Positions 34,634 through 44,206 of a stretch of 64,000 nucleotides of DNA are shown piece after piece (within the stretch, counting starts at the first letter, position 1; each line of letters begins with the position of its first letter). A program made the translations under genes and the position numbers. This DNA is from Clostridiales bacterium (GTDB lineage Bacteria; Bacillota; Clostridia; Christensenellales; Aristaeellaceae), in the NCBI GenBank assembly GCA_004556395.1, contig SFHK01000018.1, positions 4,015 through 68,014 of the forward strand. Reading direction: 5' to 3'. The notes under the pieces are model-generated. The model saw nothing but the letters and a program-made list of their open reading frames with translations. It was not told where the DNA came from and did not search any database.

Positions 34634-35392
34634 TCATGGCTTTGTGGCCAGAAGACGCTCCATCAGGCGGATCACCGCCGGATTTTCCGCCGAGGAGAAC
34701 AGCTGAATGCCACCCTCGCCTTCTTCCTTCAGCCAGCCGCGCTCCGAAAGCACGCGCCGAAGCTGGTGGCTGGTGCCCTCGTTGCCGTCAAACAGGCGAA
34801 CGCCGGGCATAGCCTTCTGAATCGCGTCCTTCAGAAACACATAGTGCGTGCAGCCCAGCACCGCCGCGTCGAACCGGTAATCCCGGAACGGCGCGAGCAC
34901 CTTCTGGAGAAACGCGTCCAGCTCCGCACCTTCGGTCACGCCGCGCTCCACATAGTCCATCAGCCCCGGGCACGGCACGGGCACGGCGTATTCGCCGTAG
35001 CGTTCCATCAGATGGCGGAACTTTTCCTGCCTGAGCGTCGCGCTGGTCGCCAGCACGGCGATCATGCCGTCCTTTCGAAAGAGCGACGCGGGCTTCAGCG
35101 CGGGCTCCATGCCGATCACCGGAATGGACAGCTTCCCGCGCAGCGCCGCAGCGGCGGCCGAGGTGGCGGTGTTACAGGCAATCACAATCGCCTTCACGTT
35201 CTTTTTCAGAAGAAAATCCGCGTCCGTCTCCGCAAGGCGCAGGATTTCCGGCTCCGGGCGCGTGCCGTACGGCGCGTTTTTATCGTCGCCAAAATAAATG
35301 AAATCCTCGCGCGGCAGGTCGGCGCGCATGTTTCTGAGCACGCTGATTCCGCCGATTCCGGAATCGAACACACCGATCGGACAATTCTTCAT
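34634..35392 (-). CDS. murI: Glutamate racemase
   Basis: Makes D-glutamate for peptidoglycan. The 252-residue protein starts with PIGVFDSGIGGISVLR and has the two catalytic Cys in VIACNTATSAA and VLGCTHYVFL, with YFGDDKNAPYG near residue 35. Full length. It stands about 150 bases upstream of the EF-G paralogue on the same strand. Confidence 0.95.
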   Translation of the reverse strand: MKNCPIGVFDSGIGGISVLRNMRADLPREDFIYFGDDKNAPYGTRPEPEILRLAETDADFLLKKNVKAIVIACNTATSAAAAALRGKLSIPVIGMEPALKPASLFRKDGMIAVLATSATLRQEKFRHLMERYGEYAVPVPCPGLMDYVERGVTEGAELDAFLQKVLAPFRDYRFDAAVLGCTHYVFLKDAIQKAMPGVRLFDGNEGTSHQLRRVLSERGWLKEEGEGGIQLFSSAENPAVIRLMERLLATKP

Positions 35393-35433
35393 CGATTCAC
35401 GCGCTTCCTTCTCGCCTGCTCCATCCGCTTCAT

Positions 35434-35466
35434 GAAAAGCCGCCCCGCGGCAATCCGCGAAGCGGC
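35434..35466 (-). terminator. Terminator of yebC
   Basis: A 12-pair stem with two G-T pairs (GCCGCCCCGCGG 35439-35450 with CCGCGAAGCGGC 35455-35466, loop CAAT), followed by TTTTC on the minus strand. Confidence 0.8.
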
Positions 35467-35483
35467 GATGGGATGCGGCGGAT

Positions 35484-36233
35484 TTATTCCTCTTCCTCGG
35501 TCTCGGGCAGGTCGGCGTCGTGATACACGTTCTGCGTATCGTCGTAGTCGTCCAGCCAGTCGATCAGGCGGGTAATCTTTTCGGCCATCTCGGGATCGCT
35601 GATCTCCGTGGTCATGTTGGGAACCATGGCGCGCTCGACGGAGAGGAAGGTGCAGCCCGCCTTTTCCAGGCTGTCGCGCACCGCGCTCAGGTCGTTGGGG
35701 TCGGTGTATATGACCGCGCTCTCGTCGCCCGCTTCCACGTCGTCCGCGCCGGCGTCCATGGCGAGCATCATCAGCTCGTCCTCGTCCAGACCCTTACTGT
35801 TGTCGATTTCGATTACACCCTTGCGGGTGAACTTATAGGATACGCAGCCGGAGCTTCCGAGAGAGCCGCCGCACTTGTCAAAGATGTGGCGCACTTCGCT
35901 GGCTGTGCGGTTGAGGTTGTCGGTTACGACCTCCACGATCACGGCGATGCCGCCGGGCGCGTAGCCTTCGTAGGTAACCTCTTTGTAGTTGTTGCCTTCG
36001 CCTTCGCCCGCCGCCTTCTTGATGGAGCGCATGATGTTTTCGTTGGGCATGTTGTTGGCCTTCGCCTTGGCCACGACGTCCTTCAGCTTGCTGTTGACGT
36101 TGGGATCGGCGCTGCCGCCCTCGCGCACGGCGATGGCGATTTCACGGCCAATCTTCGTAAAGATTTTGCCTCTCGCAGCGTCCGTCTTCTCCTTTTTGTG
36201 CTTTATGGTCGACCATTTATTGTGTCCTGACAT
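35484..36233 (-). CDS. yebC: YebC/PmpR family protein
   Basis: The 249-residue protein opens with the invariant MSGHNKWSTIKHKKEKTDAARG and contains YEGYAPGGIAVIVEVVTDN and the acidic C-terminal domain. Family members act as transcription regulators; some YebC-type proteins also help ribosomes through proline stretches. The ATG at 36233 follows AAGGGGG; the longer frame upstream runs into the promoter. It is divergent from recX. Confidence 0.93.
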   Translation of the reverse strand: MSGHNKWSTIKHKKEKTDAARGKIFTKIGREIAIAVREGGSADPNVNSKLKDVVAKAKANNMPNENIMRSIKKAAGEGEGNNYKEVTYEGYAPGGIAVIVEVVTDNLNRTASEVRHIFDKCGGSLGSSGCVSYKFTRKGVIEIDNSKGLDEDELMMLAMDAGADDVEAGDESAVIYTDPNDLSAVRDSLEKAGCTFLSVERAMVPNMTTEISDPEMAEKITRLIDWLDDYDDTQNVYHDADLPETEEEE

Positions 36234-36266
36234 CGGAAAGCCCCCTTGAGCATGAAGTCTTCGTAT

Positions 36267-36296
36267 ATAATAACACAAATCCCGTTTTGCCGTCAA
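36267..36296 (-). promoter_or_regulatory. yebC promoter
   Basis: Minus strand: TTGACG (36291-36296), 18 bases, TATTAT (36267-36272). Confidence 0.7.
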
Positions 36297-36305
36297 GAAA
36301 TACGC

Positions 36306-36334
36306 TTGCAATCGCGCCACATTTTCCATAAAAT
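36306..36334 (+). promoter_or_regulatory. recX promoter
   Basis: TTGCAA (36306-36311), 17 bases, TAAAAT (36329-36334), back to back with the yebC promoter. Confidence 0.65.
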
Positions 36335-36355
36335 ATAACGTGAGGTGACGTGAAC

Positions 36356-36985
36356 ATGCCAATACTCACGGAAATTTCGGTAAATCGCACGCGCGCGACC
36401 CTGCTTTTTGACGACCGCACCCAGCTGACCGTCCGCAAAAGTGACCTTGCCGCCTGCCCCGTGCAGGTCGGAGACGAGGTCGATACGGACGCCTACGCCG
36501 GCCGCGTGTGCGCGCATCAGTTCAAAGACAGCTTCGACGCGGCGCTGTCCATTCTGGATTACTCCGCGCGCACGGAGCGCGAAATCGAAAAGAAGCTGCT
36601 GGCAAAGGGCTTCCTGCCGGACTGCGTTTCCGCGGTGCTGGAACGCCTGCGCGAGACGCGCCTGATCGACGACCGGGAAATCGCCCTGCGCGCCGTCGAA
36701 TTCGCTTCCGCCGGAAAGACCGGCATTTACGCCCTGAAACGAAAGCTGCGCGCCCGCGGCATCCGGGAATCGGACGTCGAGGACGCGCTTGAAACCATTT
36801 CCGATGAAGACCAGCTCGCAGCGGCCGCGGCCGTGGCGAAAAAGCTCGCTCCCCGCTATGAGGGACGCGACCCGCGCGAGGCGCACGCGAAGCTTTCGCA
36901 GGCGCTGGCAAGGCGCGGCTTTTCGTGGAGCGTGATCGAACAGACGCTTCCCATGCCGGACATGGACGATACCGACTTTACTTGA
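36356..36985 (+). CDS. recX: RecX family regulatory protein
   Basis: The 209-residue protein is made of three-helix RecX repeats: DAALSILDYSARTEREIEKKLLAKGF, LIDDREIALRAVEFA..GIYALKRKLRARGI and a degenerate third unit. An N-terminal beta region of about 60 residues is typical of Bacillota RecX. It modulates RecA filaments. I chose the ATG at 36356 (GAGGTG 8 bases upstream) over a GTG at 36350. Its last 8 bases overlap the ECF gene end on the other strand. Confidence 0.85.
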   Translation: MPILTEISVNRTRATLLFDDRTQLTVRKSDLAACPVQVGDEVDTDAYAGRVCAHQFKDSFDAALSILDYSARTEREIEKKLLAKGFLPDCVSAVLERLRETRLIDDREIALRAVEFASAGKTGIYALKRKLRARGIRESDVEDALETISDEDQLAAAAAVAKKLAPRYEGRDPREAHAKLSQALARRGFSWSVIEQTLPMPDMDDTDFT

Positions 36986-37544
36986 GCTTCGCCGAGATAC
37001 CCATCCGGTCGAGCGCCGGAGACAGCGCGAAGTACAGCGGCGGCGCGGCCAGCGTGGCAAAGCCCGCGTTGATCAGAGACGCAGGGAGCTTCTGAAGCAT
37101 CACGACGAACACCGCGTCCAGCGCCAGTCCGTCCACGGCCTGCTTCATGATGAACGTCTTGAGCATATAGAGGAACACATACGAAAGCGAGCCGATCGCG
37201 CAGGACAGATACGCAGCGCCCAGCTTTTTGCCCGCCGCCGCTTCCTTCGCGCGCCTGAACAGGATGGCGCAGATGAACGCGGAAGCAAACTTGGAAGCAA
37301 ACGTAATCACGCAGCCCAGCGCGTCATAGCCGCCGAGGGTCGCGTCATACAGACCCGCGCCCAGACCGGACGCGAGCCCCGCGTCCAGCGGCGAAAGAAT
37401 CAGACCCGCTAAAATGCCCGCCGCATTGCCAAGGTGCACCCTGGACTGAAGCAGCGGAAAGCGGATCAGCGTGCAAACGTACGCCAGCGCCGCCATCAGC
37501 GCGGTAAATACCAGCCTGTACGTGGAGCGTTCCCTTTTCGTCAT
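36978..37544 (-). CDS. ECF transporter S component (substrate-binding membrane subunit)
   Basis: Very hydrophobic protein of 188 residues with about six membrane segments. The N-terminal LVFTALMAALAYVCTLIRFP and VHLGNAAGILAGLILSPLDAGLASGLGAGLYD fit S components, which capture a vitamin and dock with a shared energising module. No EcfA or EcfT gene is nearby, so it is a group II type. The substrate cannot be read from the sequence, and no known vitamin riboswitch is seen in the leader, which instead holds a hairpin repeat. Confidence 0.75.
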   Translation of the reverse strand: MTKRERSTYRLVFTALMAALAYVCTLIRFPLLQSRVHLGNAAGILAGLILSPLDAGLASGLGAGLYDATLGGYDALGCVITFASKFASAFICAILFRRAKEAAAGKKLGAAYLSCAIGSLSYVFLYMLKTFIMKQAVDGLALDAVFVVMLQKLPASLINAGFATLAAPPLYFALSPALDRMGISAKLK

Positions 37545-37565
37545 ACAAATCCCCCATTCCTCTGT

Positions 37566-37689
37566 GGCCGCGCCGCGCAGCCATCTGTTCGATGAACGAA
37601 TTTCTCATCCGGCTCAGATGTAAATTTCAAGGATTTTTCAGATAAAAATCAAAGAATCTGCATGATCGTCCGGCTGTGCGGCGCCGCCC
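37566..37689 (-). repeat. Probable divergent third member of the hairpin repeat family, in the ECF leader
   Basis: 124 bp with terminal inverted repeats: GGCCGCGCCGCGCAGCC at one end and GGCGGCGCCGCACAGCC, inverted, at the other (15 of 17 agree). The middle shares an ordered set of words with copies 1 and 2: CGAA..ATTT.TC, AGATG, AAATTTC.AAGG, AAATC, GAAT and CATG. A -10 box (TATAAT, 37704-37709 minus strand) just beyond it would place it inside the ECF transcript leader. Family membership is likely but weaker than for copies 1 and 2. Confidence 0.55.
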
Positions 37690-37703
37690 TGGACTTGCCC
37701 GCT

Positions 37704-37709
37704 ATTATA
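37704..37709 (-). promoter_or_regulatory. Probable -10 box of the ECF S component gene
   Basis: TATAAT on the minus strand without a clear -35 box. It implies a leader of about 150 nt containing the divergent repeat. Confidence 0.4.
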
Positions 37710-37768
37710 CACGCCTTTCTCCGCCGTTTCGAGCCTGTCAGGTAAATTCAATGCGAATTATCAGGTAT

Positions 37769-38932
37769 TTAGAGATTCATAATCTCCTGCAGGCGCTCGG
37801 GCGTGTCGCAGCCGATCTCCGTCAGGATGCGCTCCGCGCGGCGATGGAAGCGCGTGTGATCGATCAGACGGAACAGCGCCGCGAGCACGTCCACCAGCGC
37901 GGCCTCATCCTCCTTATCCGCCATCCAGCACACGCCGAAGAAGCGCATCATCGTGTACACGGCGCACAGCGCCACAAATTCGCCGCGCAGCCCGCCGCCC
38001 ATGTCGGCAAACGGATAGCGCGAGAAGAACATGTGATTGACCAGCAGATTCTCGTAGCCCTGCTCCCAGTTTGGGAAGATCGCTTCAAAGTGCGCGTTCG
38101 CGCGGCGATAGCTTTCCAGCGGGTTCTCCGCGCCCTCAAACAGCGCCAGACACGTTTCCGCGTAGTCATGCAGGCTCGGGCTGTTCTCCGTCGTCTGCTC
38201 GATGATCTCCTTCACGCACTGAAGACCGTTCAGAAGATGCTCCTCGCGCACCTCCATCGCTTCAAATTCCGCCAGCTCGTCCTCGCTGCGCGCGAGAAAT
38301 TCGTCGATGCGTCCCGCCTTCCAGTCGGCGGCCAGAATGTCCAGCGCCCGCTCCATACGCAGAAGGCGATGCGTCAGCGAGCGCGTCTGATCCTGCATCA
38401 CACCGATCAGCTTCATGCGAATTTCCTGTTCGCGCGGTACCGTCTCAAAAAACACGCTGCGCCCCGCGCTCTCCGGCGCGTCCTGCGCAAGGCTCCGGCG
38501 CTCAAAGCGCACCGGCCGCCCGGAATCCAGAAGCATTTCCACCACGCGCTCGCAGCTGCCGGCGCAGGAGCATTCAAAGTCTCCCTCGGCGCGAATGGCG
38601 CGCGGATACAGGCGGCAGATCGCAGGCAGCGCCTGTTCGCCCGCCTCGGCATGAATGGCGCACAGGCCGTTTTCCATGCGCAGCGGGCAGTTTCCGTCAT
38701 ACCGATGCACAAGCTCCGCATAGGAATCCTCCGTCGGATAGCGCTTCACGTGCAGCGCGCAGTCCAGCTTCTCCCGCACGTGCTTTCGGCATTCCACGCC
38801 CAGCAGGCGGAAATAGTCCTGCATGGACAGGGACACATTCCAGCCGACGCAGCAGGCCGCGCGGCACATGCCGGTCTTGCAATGAAAATCCGGATAATAG
38901 TCCGGCATCAGATATTCATGCGCGTTTCCCAT
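37769..38932 (-). CDS. FliB-like Cys-rich protein (flagellin lysine-N-methylase family)
   Basis: The 387-residue protein has an N-terminal Cys cluster, HCKTGMCRAACCVGW (Cys18, 23, 27, 28), then CPLRMENGLCAIHAEAGEQALPAICRLYPR and CSCAGSC, the pattern of FliB proteins thought to hold an iron-sulfur cluster. Family members methylate lysines of flagellin, but many Clostridia without flagella carry copies, and no flagellar gene is in this window. The ATG at 38932 follows GAGGG at 7 bases; a longer frame reaches 39058 but overlaps promoter sequence. The target is unknown. Confidence 0.75.
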   Translation of the reverse strand: MGNAHEYLMPDYYPDFHCKTGMCRAACCVGWNVSLSMQDYFRLLGVECRKHVREKLDCALHVKRYPTEDSYAELVHRYDGNCPLRMENGLCAIHAEAGEQALPAICRLYPRAIRAEGDFECSCAGSCERVVEMLLDSGRPVRFERRSLAQDAPESAGRSVFFETVPREQEIRMKLIGVMQDQTRSLTHRLLRMERALDILAADWKAGRIDEFLARSEDELAEFEAMEVREEHLLNGLQCVKEIIEQTTENSPSLHDYAETCLALFEGAENPLESYRRANAHFEAIFPNWEQGYENLLVNHMFFSRYPFADMGGGLRGEFVALCAVYTMMRFFGVCWMADKEDEAALVDVLAALFRLIDHTRFHRRAERILTEIGCDTPERLQEIMNL

Positions 38933-39051
38933 AGGAATCCCTCTTTCTCCCGGAATGATGGGATTATACGCGCGCGCGAATCCGCCGTCACGCACCGCTT
39001 TCGGAAGAAAATGATAAATTTGTTCGTCTTCAATGCCATTTATGGAATTAC

Positions 39052-39080
39052 TTGACATGGCTCAATTTATGTGTTATTCT
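39052..39080 (+). promoter_or_regulatory. degV promoter
   Basis: TTGACA (39052-39057), 17 bases, TATTCT (39075-39080), 40 bases before the ATG. Confidence 0.75.
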
Positions 39081-39120
39081 AATATAGCATATTAGATTCA
39101 TATTTGCGAGGTGTTCCGCT

Positions 39121-40014
39121 ATGGCTCAGACGTTTATTCTCTCCTGTGAATCCACGGTCGACCTGCCCTATTCCTACATTGAAGGCCGCGGCATTCCGGT
39201 GCTCTTCTACCATTACACCGTAAACGGTCAGGACTACGTGGACGACATGGGACGCGACCCCGAGGGACTGACGAAGTTCTACGCCCGCATTGCGCAGGGC
39301 GCGCTTCCCTCTACATCTCAGTTGAATACCTACGATTATATGAGCTTCCTCGAGTCGCTTCTCGCGCAGGGCGACGTGCTGCACATTGCCTTTGGCTCCG
39401 GCATGACGAAGTCCGTCGAGCGCGCGCAGGAAGCCGCGCAGGCGCTGCGCGAGAAGTATCCGAACCGCCGTCTCGTCGTCATCGACTCCACCTGCTCCTC
39501 CTCCGGCTACGGCATGCTGGTGGACGACGCCGCCGACCTGCGCGACCGCGGCGAAAGCATGGAGACGGTCGAAGCGTGGGTGCTCGCCCACTCGCACCGG
39601 ATTCACCACCAGTTCTTCTCCACCGATCTTTCCTATTACCGCCGCGGCGGGCGCGTTTCAGGCGCGGCGGCCACCATCGGCACGATTCTGAACCTCTGCC
39701 CGCTGATGCACCTGAATTACGACGGCCGCATCATCGCCTACGGAAAGACGCGCGGCCAGAAGAACGCCATCCGCGAAGCGGTAAACGTCATGCGCGCACA
39801 CGCCGAGGGCGGCGAGAGCTATCAGGGCAAGTGCTTCATCTGCCATTCGGATTGCCTTGGAACGGCGCACGCGCTGCGCGACGCGGTGGTTCAGGCCTTC
39901 CCGAACCTGAAGGCCGACGACATCCGCATCTGCGACATCGGCACCATCATCGCCTCCCACACCGGCCCGAACACCGCCGCGCTGTTCTTCATGGGCGACG
40001 ATCGTCCCCGCTGA
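39121..40014 (+). CDS. DegV family fatty acid-binding protein
   Basis: The 297-residue protein has the DegV plan: FILSCESTVDLPYSYIEGRGIPVLFYHY at the start, a GALPSTSQLNTYDY strand, SSGYGMLVDDAADLRD, and a second domain with LSYYRRGGRVSGAAATIGTILNLCPLMHL. DegV (FakB-like) proteins bind a fatty acid and, with a FakA kinase, feed it to lipid synthesis. No fakA is nearby. GCGAGG lies before the ATG. Monocistronic. Confidence 0.9.
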   Translation: MAQTFILSCESTVDLPYSYIEGRGIPVLFYHYTVNGQDYVDDMGRDPEGLTKFYARIAQGALPSTSQLNTYDYMSFLESLLAQGDVLHIAFGSGMTKSVERAQEAAQALREKYPNRRLVVIDSTCSSSGYGMLVDDAADLRDRGESMETVEAWVLAHSHRIHHQFFSTDLSYYRRGGRVSGAAATIGTILNLCPLMHLNYDGRIIAYGKTRGQKNAIREAVNVMRAHAEGGESYQGKCFICHSDCLGTAHALRDAVVQAFPNLKADDIRICDIGTIIASHTGPNTAALFFMGDDRPR

Positions 40015-40026
40015 CCGGTTTTATGC

Positions 40027-40110
40027 ATCCGAACGCGCTTCGAGCCATCGATAACCAAGAAATATCCCATTGCTAACATCGATCCGCCCCGAATTTGCCC
40101 GCGTTCGGAT
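40027..40110. repeat. Long-range inverted repeat between degV and the J-domain gene
   Basis: ATCCGAACGCG (40027-40037) is matched perfectly by CGCGTTCGGAT (40100-40110), 62 bases apart, with two ATCGAT words inside. It could form a stem in the degV tail or be a small repeat. No T tract follows, so it is not a standard terminator. Confidence 0.4.
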
Positions 40111-40170
40111 TCATAAGTATTGACAAAGATGGTATAATTAAAATGGTATTTTTATTAAGGAGCGCTGTAC

Positions 40171-40677
40171 TTGGACGAGAACCGTCAGCTTCTCGGCATA
40201 TCGGACACCGCGACCAACGCCGAGATTCGCAAGGCCTACCGCGAGCTGGCTCGCAAATGGCACCCGGATCGCTTTCCGGAGGGGCCTGAGCGCGCGTGGG
40301 CCGAGCAGAAAATGATAGATATCAACCGCGCGTACAACGCGTGCGTGTCCCATTCGGCTCCGCCCGGCGAGACGGCCGGCGAAGGGAAATACGGCGACGT
40401 CCGTTTTCTCATTGAGGCGGGTCAGCTTTCACGCGCCCGCAAGATCCTGCGCAGCATGGAAACCCGCGACGCGGAGTGGAACTATCAGTTCGGCCGTCTT
40501 CTGTATGAGCGCCGCGAATACGAAAAGGCCATTCTGTTCCTGCGCATCGCGGTTCGGCAGGCCCCCGGCAACCATGAGTACGCACGCGCGCTGGAAACCG
40601 CCGAAGCCTTCTCCATCCACAGGCATACCGGCGTAATCTCCCGGCTGCGCCATTTCCTTCAGCGGAAGGCCATCTGA
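40171..40677 (+). CDS. J-domain protein with C-terminal TPR-like region
   Basis: The 168-residue protein starts with a J domain (about 1-60) with RKAYRELARKWHPDRFPE, so the HPD motif needed to stimulate Hsp70 is intact. The rest (80-155) looks like one or two TPR helices (WNYQFGRLLYERREYEKAILFLRIAVRQAPGN). It lacks the Gly/Phe and zinc-finger parts of DnaJ, so it is a specialised Hsp70 partner. The start is a TTG with AAGGAG 8 bases upstream. It could serve the orphan DnaK of this window, but that is only a suggestion. Confidence 0.82.
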   Translation: MDENRQLLGISDTATNAEIRKAYRELARKWHPDRFPEGPERAWAEQKMIDINRAYNACVSHSAPPGETAGEGKYGDVRFLIEAGQLSRARKILRSMETRDAEWNYQFGRLLYERREYEKAILFLRIAVRQAPGNHEYARALETAEAFSIHRHTGVISRLRHFLQRKAI

Positions 40678-40696
40678 AAAATATCATTCGAAAGAA

Positions 40697-40740
40697 CAGA
40701 CGGCGAGCAAAGGAGACATCTCCCCTGCCCGCCGTCTTCG
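40697..40740. terminator. Bidirectional terminator between the J-domain gene and the dCMP deaminase gene
   Basis: GACGGCG (40699-40705) pairs with CGCCGTC (40730-40736), and GGAGA with TCTCC inside. Both genes converge on it. The T content is modest. Confidence 0.6.
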
Positions 40741-40751
40741 TTTGTTCCCTT

Positions 40752-41213
40752 TCAGCGCTTGAACGCGCCGTCGTATTTTTCCAGCTTCACGCCGCCCTCG
40801 TTCAGCATCTCCACGGCGAAGGCGTCCGGATAGCCCTCGTTGTAGACCACGCGCGCGATGCCCGCGTTCACGATCATCTTCGCGCAGATGCCGCAGGGCT
40901 GATGCGTGCAATACAGCGTCGCGCCGTCGATGGACACGCCCAGCCTGGCCGCCTGAATGATGGCGTTCTGCTCCGCGTGGGTCGCGTAGCAGATTTCCTG
41001 CTTCGTGCCCGACGGTATGCCCAGCTTTTCGCGCAGGCACTCGCCGCGCTCCACGCACGTGCGCACGCCCGCCGGCGCGCCGTTATAGCCCGTGGTCATG
41101 ATGCGCTTGTTCTTCACGATCACGCAGCCGATTTTGCGGTTTTCCTTATAGCAACTCGCCCATGAGGCGATCAGATAGGCCATTTCCATGAATCGGTCGT
41201 CCCATTTGTTCAC
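40752..41213 (-). CDS. dCMP deaminase / ComEB family
   Basis: Zinc-dependent deaminase of 153 residues. HAEQNAI gives the zinc His and catalytic Glu, and QPCGICAKMI the two Cys ligands. It starts KWDDRFMEMAYLIASWASCYK, as in ComEB proteins, and should convert dCMP to dUMP for thymidylate synthesis. I chose the GTG at 41213 because it gives the usual family start and follows AGGGGG at 7 bases; an ATG at 41237 lies upstream of that site. Confidence 0.88.
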   Translation of the reverse strand: MNKWDDRFMEMAYLIASWASCYKENRKIGCVIVKNKRIMTTGYNGAPAGVRTCVERGECLREKLGIPSGTKQEICYATHAEQNAIIQAARLGVSIDGATLYCTHQPCGICAKMIVNAGIARVVYNEGYPDAFAVEMLNEGGVKLEKYDGAFKR

Positions 41214-41305
41214 GTCCTCGCCCCCTCTCGCTTCCATTATAGCGCACGCGCCGTGTTCCGCGGGAAAATTAACACAAATTTTTCCTGTTTTTCCCCTCCG
41301 GGGTA

Positions 41306-41334
41306 TTGCCTTTTTGGCCGAAAATGGATAAACT
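41306..41334 (+). promoter_or_regulatory. groES-groEL promoter
   Basis: TTGCCT (41306-41311), 17 bases, TAAACT (41329-41334). The start site would fall just before the CIRCE element. Confidence 0.65.
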
Positions 41335-41346
41335 ATCATCGTTCGG

Positions 41347-41373
41347 TTAGCACTCAGTATTCTTGAGTGCTAA
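41347..41373. promoter_or_regulatory. CIRCE operator (HrcA binding site)
   Basis: Perfect CIRCE: TTAGCACTC (41347-41355), 9 bases, GAGTGCTAA (41365-41373). HrcA represses heat-shock operons by binding this site. It is in the leader, about 30 bases before the groES start. Confidence 0.97.
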
Positions 41374-41402
41374 CAACAGTGAATGTTCAGGAGGTAAGTA
41401 CA

Positions 41403-41687
41403 ATGAAGATCAAGCCCTTGGGTGATCGTGTTGTTATCAAGAACATGGAAGCGGAAGAAACCACGAAGGGCGGCATTCTGCTGACCAGCGGTTCCAAGGA
41501 AAAGCCCCAGCTGGCGGAAGTTCTGGCCGTCGGCCCCGGCGGAAACGTGGACGGCAAGGAAATCAAGATGTACGTGGAAGCCGGTCAGAAGGTGTTCTAC
41601 TCCAAGTACGCCGGAACCGAAGTGAAGCTGGACGGCGAAGAATATATCATCGTTCGTCAGAGCGACATTCTCGCGATTGTTGAATAA
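41403..41687 (+). CDS. groES: Co-chaperonin GroES
   Basis: The 94-residue cap of the GroEL chamber. KIKPLGDRVVIKNMEAEETTKGGI includes the start of the mobile loop, and the protein ends EYIIVRQSDILAIVE. AGGAGG lies 8 bases before the ATG. It is 17 bases from groEL under the CIRCE operator. Confidence 0.97.
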   Translation: MKIKPLGDRVVIKNMEAEETTKGGILLTSGSKEKPQLAEVLAVGPGGNVDGKEIKMYVEAGQKVFYSKYAGTEVKLDGEEYIIVRQSDILAIVE

Positions 41688-41704
41688 TTCAGGAGGAAAC
41701 GATT

Positions 41705-43336
<1,632 letters not shown>

Positions 43337-43358
43337 TCCAAGCCATTCCCTTTCAAAA

Positions 43359-43384
43359 GGCTCCGCTTCGGCGGGGCCTTTTTC
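43359..43384 (+). terminator. groES-groEL terminator
   Basis: GGCTCCGC (43359-43366) pairs with GCGGGGCC (43371-43378) around a TTCG loop, followed by TTTTTTC. Confidence 0.9.
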
Positions 43385-43412
43385 GAAGCTCGGAATAAAG
43401 GAGAAAAGCTCC

Positions 43413-44015
43413 GTGTTTGTTTATCTGAACGAGACAGAAAGAGTCTCTAAGAATAAAATCACTTTTTCCGCCGAGGCAGTATTGGAAGTCGAGGCGAACG
43501 AGACGTTTGAAGCGCCTGTGCCCGCGATCTGGGACAAGCAAATTCTCGGCAGCGTCGATATTGACCAATACGACATTTATTATATTTGCACGCATCCTCG
43601 CCGAACGGGGCAATATAACCGCATCACCGATTTTAAGCGCGTGTGGAAGCTCGCCAACCTGCCCGAGGGCATCCGGGACGGCGCGTATGATACCGACGAA
43701 GGACGCATTTATTGGGGCGTGTATAAGGCGCGAGGCGAAGCGGAATTTAGAAAGCATTTTTCGCCGACAATGATCCTGTCCCTGCGCGCGGAGAAACCAC
43801 CGGAGCTGGATTCGCTTTATGCGCTTTGGAAGAAATATCGAATAGGATTCGACGACGTTTTACCAGAGGAGCTGGTAAACGAATTGAATCCGGCAGCGAA
43901 TAAGCGCTATATTCTTCATTATGCCAATGTGATGTCGAATCCGACATTGGAAATATGGGGTGCAAACGCGGACACCATATTCTCGCGGAATGAAACAGAG
44001 ACTTACCATGGTTAG
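43413..44015 (+). CDS. Protein of unknown function
   Basis: A 200-residue soluble protein with a GTG start and AAGGAG about 10 bases upstream. No signal peptide, membrane segment or motif I recognise is present. The sequence is rich in aromatic and charged residues (DIDQYDIYYICTH, GRIYWGVYKARGE). It directly follows the groEL terminator and uses more AT-rich codons than its neighbours, which suggests a later arrival. It lies alone between groEL and the convergent MATE gene. Confidence 0.6.
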   Translation: MFVYLNETERVSKNKITFSAEAVLEVEANETFEAPVPAIWDKQILGSVDIDQYDIYYICTHPRRTGQYNRITDFKRVWKLANLPEGIRDGAYDTDEGRIYWGVYKARGEAEFRKHFSPTMILSLRAEKPPELDSLYALWKKYRIGFDDVLPEELVNELNPAANKRYILHYANVMSNPTLEIWGANADTIFSRNETETYHG

Positions 44016-44149
44016 AACGATTCGCGCGCTTTTGACGAGTTGTGGAAAATCCTCCAATCCACCCCCATTTTAGAGAATACAAAAACGGTCTTATCCCGCT
44101 GCAATTCAACACAAGACCGCCGGAACTTCTTTTTGAATCTCGGAATAAG

Positions 44150-44191
44150 AACCGGCGCAGTCGCCGTCAGACAACGGGAACCGCGCCGGTT
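44150..44191. terminator. Terminator between the unknown gene and the MATE gene
   Basis: AACCGGCGC (44150-44158) pairs with GCGCCGGTT (44183-44191), with CCGT/ACGG pairing inside. TTTTC follows on the plus strand, and CTTATT on the minus strand. Confidence 0.65.
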
Positions 44192-44206
44192 TTTCATGCG
44201 GGCGAA

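Noticed and set aside
37566..37689. Vitamin riboswitch before the ECF S component
   Set aside because: The leader lacks the conserved cores of the thiamine, FMN, cobalamin, folate and preQ1 classes and resembles the hairpin repeats instead.
40120..40138. TTGACA and TATAAT before the J-domain gene
   Set aside because: They are separated by only 7 bases, so they cannot form one promoter. The TATAAT may work with a poorer -35 box (TTCATA at 40110), which I did not annotate.
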